A stretch of DNA of 10,748 nt from Spirochaetaceae bacterium (GTDB lineage Bacteria > Spirochaetota > Spirochaetia > Treponematales > Breznakiellaceae), in assembly GCA_031257075.1 (NCBI GenBank), contig JAIRPM010000032.1, positions 1 to 10,748 on the forward strand, read 5' to 3'. Positions 1 to 6,714 of this stretch are shown here, in pieces. The notes under the pieces are model-generated. The model was not told the origin of the DNA. It did no database searches and saw nothing but the letters and a program-made list of their open reading frames with translations. The first letter of the stretch is position 1, and every line of letters begins with the position of its first letter. Position numbers and translations under genes: made by a program.

Positions 1-309
1 GCCGACATCAAATCTTTTGACACATGGGGCGAAACAGTGGATGCCCTTTTTGACGGAAAGGTGCTGGCGGTATACCGGGATGAAGGGGAAATACTCATAG
101 TCAACGCGCTAAGAAAGGATGCCGCAATGCTGATGAAGACGGTTTTTATCAACGACCAGCAAGACCCAATCGCCATGGCTGTTAACGCGGATGCGCCGCT
201 CTTGCAGGAGTGGCTCAATGTTTTCATAGATGAATATTTGAGGCAAAGGCCGGAAGAATTTATCACGGCGCGTATTGTGCGGCGTCATTTTGGCACCGGC
301 GCCTCATAA
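1..309 (+). CDS. Family 3 solute-binding protein, C-terminal part (5' end outside window)
   Basis: The reading frame is open from base 1 to the TAA at 307-309, so this is the end of a longer gene. A GTG at 37 is in frame, but nothing suggests it is a real start. The visible 102 residues look like the end of a family 3 extracytoplasmic solute-binding protein. They contain a DALFDGKVLAVYRDE segment like the 'aL..GkvDAvv.D' stretch of lobe 2, then the return into lobe 1 (DPIAMAVNADAPLLQEWLNVFIDEY), where the charged, W-N containing helix is typical of amino-acid binding proteins. Such proteins capture a polar amino acid or similar small solute. The next gene begins 14 nt later, is also transport related, and has its own binding-protein-like tail. 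This partial gene could therefore be a stand-alone binding protein or the tail of a second transporter fusion. The family call is good; the ligand is unknown. Confidence 0.7.
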   Translation, partial: ADIKSFDTWGETVDALFDGKVLAVYRDEGEILIVNALRKDAAMLMKTVFINDQQDPIAMAVNADAPLLQEWLNVFIDEYLRQRPEEFITARIVRRHFGTGAS

Positions 310-323
310 ACAAAGGAAAAAAT

Positions 324-2063
324 GTGAAACGCGCCTTCTTAAAACATCCCCTGGCCATCCTTGCCGGCGTAGCGCTGGGTGTTGCGCTGGGCATTTGCAA
401 CGCGCCGATTTCCGCATGGCTTGGAATAGGCAATTTTGCCAAAATTATAGCCGTTCCGGGGCAGCTCTACCTCTTCTACCTTCAGATGACGGTTATTCCC
501 ATCATTGTTACCGCCATCGCCTCCAGTTTGGGCAGGCTTATGCGCAACAAGAGCAGCGCGGGGCTTATCAAAAGATTCGCCTTTGTTTTTGTGCTATGCA
601 TTATTGTTATGACTCTGGCCGGTATGATAGTGGGAATGCTCGGCAAGCCGGGCGCGGGAATGGACGAAAACACCCGTTCGCTCCTTTCAAAACTCATCGC
701 CTCCCAAGACAAGGAAGGGACAAGCGGCATCTTGGAAATAAACCTGAGGTCAGGGCAGCAGATTAACCTGCCTGTTCAAGGACTCAGCCTGATGAATTTT
801 TTCCGGGATTTGGTTCCCTCCAACATATTCTATGCCCTCACTATGGGCAGCATAATGGCGATTGTATTCTTCTCCATTATCTTTGGCATAGCGATTGGTA
901 TTCTAAAAGAAGAATCCGCTTCTCTGCTTGTAGGGCTTCTATCCGCGATTTTTGAGGCGTTTCAAAGTATAATTAACTGGTCTCTCTACCTTCTGCCTTT
1001 TGGCCTTATCTGCCTTATGGCCGACCAGGTCGCCGAAATGGGTACGCAAATATTTATGGCAATGTCGAAATTCATTATCCTCTATGCCGCAGGAACGGTT
1101 GTTATTTTTATTGCCGCTACTGTGGTAATTTGGTTACGCTCGGGGATAACGAACCCTTTTCGTGTCATTGGCTTCCTCTTTGAACCCATACTTCTTGCTT
1201 TTGCTACCCGCAATTCGATGGCGGTCTTACCAAGCGCCATTACCGCGCTGGAAAAAAAAATGGGGTTCAATTCCACATCGGTAAATCTGACTCTTCCCTT
1301 GGGCATGACCTTAGGGCGCTTTGGAAATATCTTCTATTTTGCTGTCGCGGCGTTTTTCGTGGCGCAAATATACAATACCCCGCTGGGGCTTATACATTAC
1401 CTTACAATATTTATTGGGGTGATATTTGGCGGCACCGCAACCGCCGGCGCTACGGGTATCGTTACGCTGTCTATGATAAGTATAGTCCTCAATCCGCTTG
1501 GACTCCCTGTGGAGGCTGTGCTGGTAATATTCATGGCAATAGATACAATCGTCGACCCCTTTAGAACCTTCCTGATTGTTTACGTAAATATCGCCGCCAC
1601 AAGCCTTATCGCCAAACAGGATAAGGAGGGCGTGGAAACACGGGAAACCAAAGCCCTGCGAGTCTATGTGCGCGAGCCGCGGGAGCATCCGCCTTTTCTC
1701 TACCGCAAAAACGGCGTGTTATGCGGGCTGGAAATTGACCTGCTGCAAGAAATTGCCCGGCGGCTTGAAATGGAACTTGTCCTTGATGACGCGGCGGCGC
1801 TTGATTCCGGGGAAAGAAAACGGGTACAGGCGCGCGCCGGCCTGCTGGCAGGGTTTACCATTAAAAACGGGGAATCCCCCCATGGCTTTGTCTTTTCCCA
1901 ACCATGGGCTACCGTAAACAACTATGGGGTTAAGAAAGAGTTGTGCTTTTTGCTTCCGGTCAAAAGCTCCTGCGTGGTGCCTGTTGACGAACTGGTCAAA
2001 ACACTCAACAGAGAGCGTTTTCTCAAATCACGAGAATTGAATCATATTAAAAGGGTAAGTTAA
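324..2063 (+). CDS. DAACS-family (glutamate/aspartate:cation) symporter with C-terminal solute-binding-protein-like domain
   Basis: The start is GTG at 324, with AAAGGA at 312-317 six nt upstream; the overlapping ATG at 322 is followed at once by TGA. Residues 1 to about 432 are a polytopic membrane protein of the GltPh/EAAT fold. Recognisable parts are the hairpin-1 tip (FATRNSMAVLP, 293-303), TM7 (LPLGMTLGRFGN, 324-335), the hairpin-2 tip (GGTATAGATG, 369-378) and TM8 (AIDTIVDPFRTF, 405-416). D411, R414 and T415 match the substrate-binding Asp, Arg and Thr of GltPh. The TM7 NMDGT motif is replaced by GRFGN, and TM8 has I418 and N422 where GltPh has N401 and the sodium ligand D405. Residues 444-579 resemble lobe 1 of a family 3 solute-binding protein (ALRVYVRE, then GLEIDLLQEIARRLEMELVL, then FSQPWATVNNYG), with little room for lobe 2. 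In this fold the C-terminus is cytoplasmic. The substrate is probably an acidic amino acid or dicarboxylate; the coupling ion is doubtful. An A9 tract lies at 1252-1260. Confidence 0.85.
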   Translation: MKRAFLKHPLAILAGVALGVALGICNAPISAWLGIGNFAKIIAVPGQLYLFYLQMTVIPIIVTAIASSLGRLMRNKSSAGLIKRFAFVFVLCIIVMTLAGMIVGMLGKPGAGMDENTRSLLSKLIASQDKEGTSGILEINLRSGQQINLPVQGLSLMNFFRDLVPSNIFYALTMGSIMAIVFFSIIFGIAIGILKEESASLLVGLLSAIFEAFQSIINWSLYLLPFGLICLMADQVAEMGTQIFMAMSKFIILYAAGTVVIFIAATVVIWLRSGITNPFRVIGFLFEPILLAFATRNSMAVLPSAITALEKKMGFNSTSVNLTLPLGMTLGRFGNIFYFAVAAFFVAQIYNTPLGLIHYLTIFIGVIFGGTATAGATGIVTLSMISIVLNPLGLPVEAVLVIFMAIDTIVDPFRTFLIVYVNIAATSLIAKQDKEGVETRETKALRVYVREPREHPPFLYRKNGVLCGLEIDLLQEIARRLEMELVLDDAAALDSGERKRVQARAGLLAGFTIKNGESPHGFVFSQPWATVNNYGVKKELCFLLPVKSSCVVPVDELVKTLNRERFLKSRELNHIKRVS

Positions 2064-2064
2064 T

Positions 2065-4245
2065 ATGAATAATAAGATTGTAAAAACCGCGGTTGTAAAA
2101 AAAGCGGTTATAAAAAAAACAAAGTATGTACGGGTTTACTATGGCATCATACTCATCAATTCCTTTTTTCTGATTGTTTCCACAACGATTAACCTTGTTT
2201 CCATGTGGAACAACTCGAAGAAGAATGCGGAAGAACTGTCCCAGGCGCTGATAGAGGAAATTCAGAATTCTGTTAGTTACAGGACTATCAACTACTTTTA
2301 CCCCGCCCAAACCATGAACCACAGTCTGGCATTCCTCACATACCGCTACTTTGACGACCCTCTCCATAACCCGCTCAACCAAGAACAGTTGTTCGATTAT
2401 TATGCTGAAATTCAGAAACTGCATTCCCAATTCAAAATGGTTTACTATGCGAATACCAGCGGGGATTTGATGATGCTGCTTAGAATGAGCGACGGGACTT
2501 TTTCCAAACGCTTTGTCAAAAATGACGGTTCTCACATCCAAATCCGCTATGAACACGCCAACCCCGGTTTTTACGGGACTTACCCCAACTCCGATGAACC
2601 GCTGGAAACCGGTTATGACCCCCGCAAGCGGACATGGTATAAGATAGCGGAAGCGGCGAGGTCTATGACATGGACGCCGGTATACCTGTTCGCCACAGGC
2701 CATCTTCCCGGTTTTACCTGCTCTGTACCTGTTTTTGACGACCATGGTACTATAACCGGTGTAAGCAGCATAGATATCACGGTAGATGAACTATCCCGTT
2801 TTCTGGGGACTCTGCGCCCCACCCCCGGAACCAAGATATTCATTCTGGATAAACAGAACAACCTTGTAGCGCTTCAGGCGCGCAGTGAGGGGGACCTTAA
2901 CGCTCTGTTTGTTACGAGCGAGGACGACAACGGGAATACCACTTACGAAGTATCCAGCATAGATGCCTTTGCCGATAAGCCTACGCGCTCTATTTTGCAG
3001 CATCTTGTACAGAAACCGGGGACGCTGACTCAAATAAAAGAAGGGGACAAAAACTATCAGGCTATCCTTACCCCTATCAATGTGGGCGCGGGGCTTGACC
3101 TGAACATAGGCATCATCATCCCGGAAGAGGATATTACAGGCCATCTGTTCAAAAACCTGCAGACTCTTACTCTTTTTTCCATTGGCCTGCTCATTCTTAT
3201 CCTGATTGCCAGCGCCCTGCTATCCAGCGCTATCTCCACTCCTATGCGCCAGCTTGCCAATGCCATGATGAAGATAAAATCCTTTGACCTCGATTCGGCT
3301 GTTATCATCAGAACCGTTTTTCAGGAAATTATTAATATGCGGGATTCCTTTGAAAGCATGAAAAAGGGCCTGCGGAACTTTAAGCGCTATGTTCCCGCCG
3401 AACTGGTATCCCAACTGGTTAGCGAGGAGATAAACGCCGATATAGGGGGCGAGAAACGGGAACTTACCGTGTTTTTTAGCGATATTGCCAATTTTACATC
3501 CATCGCGGAACAGATAAAAGCGGAAGACCTTGTACTGAATTTATGTACCTACTTTGAAATTCTCTCAAAGGCTATCCTCAAAAACCATGGAACCATAGAC
3601 AAATACATAGGCGATTCCGTTATGGCCTTTTGGGGCGCGCCGACCCGGATAGAAAACCATGCGGAACAGGCCTGTTTGAGCGCCCTCCTGATACGGAATA
3701 AACTCTATGTTCTTTCCAAGCGATGGGAGAACAGCGGTAAAACCCTTTTGCATACCCGCATGGGTATTCATACGGGAGATGCCATCGTGGGTAATATGGG
3801 CTATCATGAGCGGCTTAACTACACAGTCATTGGGGATACGGTGAATGTGTCCAGCCGTTTGGAGGGGATAAACAAAGTATACGGCACCAGTATTATTGTA
3901 AGCGAATCCACCCGGAACCAATGCTGGAGTTCTTTTGAATTCCGCCGTCTGGACAGAGTTTCGGTAACCGGACGCAAAAAAGCGCTTGAAATCTATGAAC
4001 TTATAGCCCAAAAAGGGCTTATTAGCGCTTCCCTTAAAAAACTCTACCGGTATTATGAAGCCGGCTTGAACCGCTATTTTGACCAAAAATGGGACGAAGC
4101 GATAAACTATTTTAACACGGTCTTGAAGTACAAACCCAGTGACAATCCCAGCAAAGTCTTGCTGGAACGGTGCCGGCGTTACAAACAAAATCCGCCGCCG
4201 CCAGACTGGAACGGCGTTTTTATCCAAAAGGCAAAGGAAATTTAA
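2065..4245 (+). CDS. Membrane adenylate cyclase, class III, with extracytoplasmic dCache domain
   Basis: This 726-residue protein is predicted to make cAMP from ATP at the inner face of the membrane in response to an external ligand. It has a basic N-terminus, TM1 at about 22-45, a dCache-type sensor at about 50-360, TM2 at about 367-390, a short HAMP-like linker (STPMRQLANAM), and a class III cyclase domain at about 460-650. Catalytic residues are complete: metal-binding D473 (FFSDIANF) and D517 (DKYIGDSVMAF), adenine-selecting K513 and D591, and transition-state N594 and R598 (DTVNVSSRLE). The K/D pair argues for adenylate rather than guanylate cyclase. The sensor shows Y184, R189, W191, Y192, Y207 and D237, spaced as in amino-acid-binding dCache domains. 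A TPR-like helical pair (EAGLNRYFDQKWDEAINYFNTVLKY) lies near 665-690. The ATG follows the transporter stop by one nt, with AGGG at 2052-2055 upstream, so translation is probably coupled. The class is certain; ligand type is inferred. Confidence 0.93.
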   Translation: MNNKIVKTAVVKKAVIKKTKYVRVYYGIILINSFFLIVSTTINLVSMWNNSKKNAEELSQALIEEIQNSVSYRTINYFYPAQTMNHSLAFLTYRYFDDPLHNPLNQEQLFDYYAEIQKLHSQFKMVYYANTSGDLMMLLRMSDGTFSKRFVKNDGSHIQIRYEHANPGFYGTYPNSDEPLETGYDPRKRTWYKIAEAARSMTWTPVYLFATGHLPGFTCSVPVFDDHGTITGVSSIDITVDELSRFLGTLRPTPGTKIFILDKQNNLVALQARSEGDLNALFVTSEDDNGNTTYEVSSIDAFADKPTRSILQHLVQKPGTLTQIKEGDKNYQAILTPINVGAGLDLNIGIIIPEEDITGHLFKNLQTLTLFSIGLLILILIASALLSSAISTPMRQLANAMMKIKSFDLDSAVIIRTVFQEIINMRDSFESMKKGLRNFKRYVPAELVSQLVSEEINADIGGEKRELTVFFSDIANFTSIAEQIKAEDLVLNLCTYFEILSKAILKNHGTIDKYIGDSVMAFWGAPTRIENHAEQACLSALLIRNKLYVLSKRWENSGKTLLHTRMGIHTGDAIVGNMGYHERLNYTVIGDTVNVSSRLEGINKVYGTSIIVSESTRNQCWSSFEFRRLDRVSVTGRKKALEIYELIAQKGLISASLKKLYRYYEAGLNRYFDQKWDEAINYFNTVLKYKPSDNPSKVLLERCRRYKQNPPPPDWNGVFIQKAKEI
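2080..2124 (+). repeat. 15-nt tandem repeat with poly-A tracts at the start of the cyclase gene
   Basis: Codons 6-20 of the cyclase form three imperfect 15-nt units encoding VKTAV, VKKAV and IKKTK. The second and third contain runs of seven A (2097-2103) and eight A (2112-2119). The units give a strongly basic cytoplasmic N-terminus before TM1. Repeat-unit change would keep frame, whereas poly-A slippage would break it near the start of the gene. This is read directly from the sequence; any switching role is speculation. Confidence 0.6.
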
Positions 4246-5015
4246 TGGAAATCAAAACTACACCCGTAATCGGTGTTATAGGCGGCGTCGGCCCCTACGC
4301 CGGAGTTGAATTTATCAAGTATATTTTCAATAACACCAAGGCGCTAAAAGACCAGGAACATCTGAATTGTATGCTCGTTTCCTGCCCTTCGCTTATTCCC
4401 AACCGCACCGACTACCTTATTGCCGGCGGCGAAAATCCCGTGCAGGGGCTTTTTGAGAGCGCCGCGATGCTCTGCCGCGCCGGGGTGCGCTATGCGGTAG
4501 TTTCCTGTAATACCGCCCATTCGGAACGGATTTTCACCCCCCTTATCGACAAGGCAGCCGAAGCCCTGCCAAACTTTCAAATAGTGAATATGCTCGAAAC
4601 CTGCGCCCGCCATGTAAAGGAATCCCTGCGCTGCAATCAGATTGGGCTTTTGGCTACCAAGGGAACGCACCAGAGCCGGGTATACCATGAGTATCTGCGG
4701 GAAGACGAGGGCTTCACCCTACTGGAACCGGAACCGGTGGGGCAGGAGAAGATACACGAGGCAATTTACAGCGAGCGCTTCGGCATAAAAGCCTATTCCA
4801 ATCCGGTAAAACCTCAGGCGCGAAATCATATTATCTACGAAATATACCGGCTTGTAGACCGGGGGGCGCAGGCGGTGATTTTGGGCTGTACCGAACTGCC
4901 TCTGGCGGTAACCGCCGAAGACTTTCCCATTCCGGTCATTGACCCGGGAGAGATTACCGTCCGCCACCTTATTTCCCTTGCCGCGCCGGAAAAACTTCGA
5001 GAGAGGGTATCATGA
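4245..5015 (+). CDS. Aspartate/glutamate racemase family protein
   Basis: The 256-residue product belongs to the cofactor-independent Asp/Glu racemase superfamily, which interconverts L- and D-acidic amino acids with two cysteines acting as acid and base. Both catalytic motifs are present: C88 in VVSCNTAHS and C215 in ILGCTELPL. The N-terminal IGVIGGVGPYAG is the usual first strand and loop of this family, and the length fits aspartate racemases. An upstream in-frame ATG at 4170 lies inside the cyclase gene and would add 25 unrelated residues. The ATG at 4245 has AAAGGA (4233-4238) at six-nt spacing and overlaps the cyclase stop as TAATG, so it is chosen. The gene sits between an acidic-amino-acid-type transporter with its cyclase and gatB, which fits a role in handling Asp or Glu, perhaps D-Glu/D-Asp for cell wall or catabolism. 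Substrate (Asp, Glu or another such as hydantoin) cannot be fixed from motifs alone. Confidence 0.88.
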   Translation: MEIKTTPVIGVIGGVGPYAGVEFIKYIFNNTKALKDQEHLNCMLVSCPSLIPNRTDYLIAGGENPVQGLFESAAMLCRAGVRYAVVSCNTAHSERIFTPLIDKAAEALPNFQIVNMLETCARHVKESLRCNQIGLLATKGTHQSRVYHEYLREDEGFTLLEPEPVGQEKIHEAIYSERFGIKAYSNPVKPQARNHIIYEIYRLVDRGAQAVILGCTELPLAVTAEDFPIPVIDPGEITVRHLISLAAPEKLRERVS

Positions 5016-6544
5016 GTACATATCAAACCTTTATAGGACTGGAAGTCCACATTCATCTGCTAACCAAAAGCAAGGTCTTTTGCGCCTGCAAGAGCGCGTT
5101 CGGCGATGCGCCGAATACCAATGTCTGCCCGGTCTGTATGGGGCTGCCCGGCGTCCTGCCCACGCTCAATATCGAGGCTATGCGTATGGGCTGCCTTACC
5201 GCCCGCGCCCTCAACTGTACTATCCCCGAAACGACATGGTTCGAGCGCAAACAGTATTTTTACCCCGATATGACGAAGAACTACCAGATTTCCCAGTTCG
5301 CGTCCCCGCTGGGGCAGAACGGCTGGATGGAAATTGAAAGCAAGGGAATTAAAAAAAGAGTGCGGATTCACGAGTGCCATCTGGAAGAGGACGCCGGCAA
5401 GATGATTCATACCGGCAATGTGTCGCTCCTCGACTACAACCGCGCCGGCGTCGCCCTCCTCGAAATCGTTACCGAGCCTGATATGGCATCCGGCGAAGAG
5501 GCGGAACTTTTTATACAGCAACTGCGCCGCACCGTCCGGTATCTCGGTGTCTGCGATGGCAATATGGAAGAAGGCAGTCTCCGCGCTGACGCGAACATCT
5601 CCATTAACCTGCCGGGAAAGGGGCTGGGGCGCAAAGTCGAAATCAAAAACCTAAACTCGTCCCGTTTTGTGCGGCTGGGGCTTAATTATGAGGCAAAGCG
5701 TCAGGCAGAAGTTCTGGACGCGGGAAAGCAGGTCATTCAGGAGACGCGCCTTTGGAACGAAAACCGCGACCAGACGGAAATCATGCGCACCAAAGAGAAC
5801 GCCCACGACTACCGCTACTTTCCCGAACCCGACCTGCCGCCGTTCAAACCGGACGCTGAATTCCTCGCGTCTGTGGATGCCATGCTTGTGGAACTCCCGC
5901 TGGAACGCCAGCGCCGGTTCATGCGGGACTACGCCCTCCCCGAAGACGCCGCCGCCGCCCTCTGCGAAGAAAAAGCCCTCGCGGATTATTTTGAGTTAGT
6001 AGTGGACGGGCGGTTGCCGGTTGCCGGTTGCCGGTTACCGGTAGGTTCTGATATACCAAACACAAAACCGGAAACCGGAAACCAGAAACCAACAACCGAT
6101 AAAATCCGCCACCTCATTCTCACGGATTTGCGTCATCTTATGTCGGAGGCGGGAATCGCCGTCAAAGACATTGGCGGCATCAAACTAAAGCCTGAATTTC
6201 TTGCCGAACTTGTTTCACTTACAGCGGCGGGGAAGGTGTCGCAGAAGAATGCCAAACAAACGCTCGAAATTGCATTTGCCGAAGGGCGCTCGCCGTCATC
6301 TATCATTGCCGAAAAAGGCTGGGAACAGATAACCGATGAGGGGCAAATTGCCGCGCTGGTTAAGACTGTGCTGGAACAGGAAGCCGCCTCGGTTGAGGAA
6401 GCCCGCGCCGCCATTGCCGCCGGCAACGCCAAGCGCGTAAAGGCGCTCTCCAATTTCCTTGCCGGCAAGGTCATTGCCGCATCACAGGGCAAAGCCGACC
6501 CGGTTATTGCCGGGAAACTCCTGCAAAAAGAGTTGGGAATGTAA
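5012..6544 (+). CDS. gatB: Aspartyl/glutamyl-tRNA(Asn/Gln) amidotransferase subunit B
   Basis: GatB is the tRNA-binding and kinase subunit of GatCAB, which converts Glu-tRNA(Gln), and in many bacteria Asp-tRNA(Asn), to the amidated form with ammonia delivered from GatA. The N-terminus (FIGLEVHIHLLTKSKVFC) and the zinc-type cysteines C24, C26, C39 and C42 (NVCPVCMGLPGVLPTLN) are diagnostic. Other family stretches include KQYFYPDMTKNYQISQF, EEGSLRADANIS, VEIKNLNS and HDYRYFPEPDLPP. A GatB/YqeY-type helical tail fills about 370-510. The ATG at 5012 overlaps the racemase stop as ATGA, with GAGAGGG just upstream. At 510 residues it is longer than the usual 470-480. The excess is explained by about 30 residues near 333-363 encoded by a palindromic repeat element (6011-6098) between the core and the tail domain. 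gatA and gatC are not in the window. Frame is intact on both sides of the insert, so the gene is probably functional. Confidence 0.97.
   Translation: MSTYQTFIGLEVHIHLLTKSKVFCACKSAFGDAPNTNVCPVCMGLPGVLPTLNIEAMRMGCLTARALNCTIPETTWFERKQYFYPDMTKNYQISQFASPLGQNGWMEIESKGIKKRVRIHECHLEEDAGKMIHTGNVSLLDYNRAGVALLEIVTEPDMASGEEAELFIQQLRRTVRYLGVCDGNMEEGSLRADANISINLPGKGLGRKVEIKNLNSSRFVRLGLNYEAKRQAEVLDAGKQVIQETRLWNENRDQTEIMRTKENAHDYRYFPEPDLPPFKPDAEFLASVDAMLVELPLERQRRFMRDYALPEDAAAALCEEKALADYFELVVDGRLPVAGCRLPVGSDIPNTKPETGNQKPTTDKIRHLILTDLRHLMSEAGIAVKDIGGIKLKPEFLAELVSLTAAGKVSQKNAKQTLEIAFAEGRSPSSIIAEKGWEQITDEGQIAALVKTVLEQEAASVEEARAAIAAGNAKRVKALSNFLAGKVIAASQGKADPVIAGKLLQKELGM
6011..6098 (+). repeat. Palindromic heptamer repeat element inserted in frame in gatB
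   Basis: Five heptamers on the left (CGGTTGC three times, CGGTTAC, CGGTAGG; 6011-6045) and five on the right (AAAACCG, GAAACCG, GAAACCA, GAAACCA, ACAACCG; 6064-6098) flank an 18-nt core at 6046-6063 that contains CTGATATACC. Read as reverse complements, the right units are CGGTTNN or TGGTTTC, so the arms can fold on each other with roughly one or two mismatches per heptamer. The layout is exactly 35 + 18 + 35 nt. It encodes the low-complexity RLPVAGCRLPVGSDIPNTKP and the residues after it, which do not resemble GatB. The string CTGATATACC recurs in the element near 9384. No clear target duplication is seen. Confidence 0.8.
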
Positions 6545-6601
6545 TTAGGCATTCAACAACAGCATACAAAGCAAGCGCCGGCTGCATTAACTCTAAGGAA
6601 A

Positions 6602-6628
6602 CGCTGATTAAATTGACTCTTATCAGCG
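6602..6628 (+). other. Weak hairpin downstream of gatB, possible end of the operon
   Basis: CGCTGAT at 6602-6608 pairs perfectly with ATCAGCG at 6622-6628 around a 13-nt loop. No U-run follows on the + strand, so it is not a standard intrinsic terminator. The rest of the 170-nt spacer (6545-6714) shows only this hairpin and the cysK promoter. Confidence 0.25.
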
Positions 6629-6647
6629 CTGCCCTAACTGCGCCCTC

Positions 6648-6676
6648 TTGACACTTTCAAAATATTATTCTACAAT
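6648..6676 (+). promoter_or_regulatory. Sigma70-type promoter of cysK
   Basis: A perfect -35 TTGACA (6648-6653) is separated by 17 nt from TACAAT (6671-6676), one base from the TATAAT consensus. Transcription would begin near 6683, leaving a leader of about 30 nt that holds a strong AGGAGG ribosome site (6704-6709) five nt before the ATG. That leader is too short for a T-box or known riboswitch. The promoter separates cysK from the gatB operon. Confidence 0.8.
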
Positions 6677-6714
6677 TCCCATGTATTTACTAAAGATATA
6701 AACAGGAGGCCTAT

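Noticed and set aside
2047..2745. Long - strand open frame (232 codons) opposite the cyclase gene, and similar ones at 3565-4227 and 5060-5521.
   Set aside because: They are antisense shadows of strongly supported genes, with no domain likeness.
4170..4244. Upstream in-frame ATG that would extend the racemase by 25 residues.
   Set aside because: It lies inside the cyclase gene, the added residues do not resemble the family, and the ATG at 4245 has a good ribosome site and a TAATG coupling.
6545..6714. Riboswitch or T-box before cysK.
   Set aside because: The promoter lies so close to the gene that the leader is only about 30 nt; the one hairpin in the spacer is upstream of the promoter.
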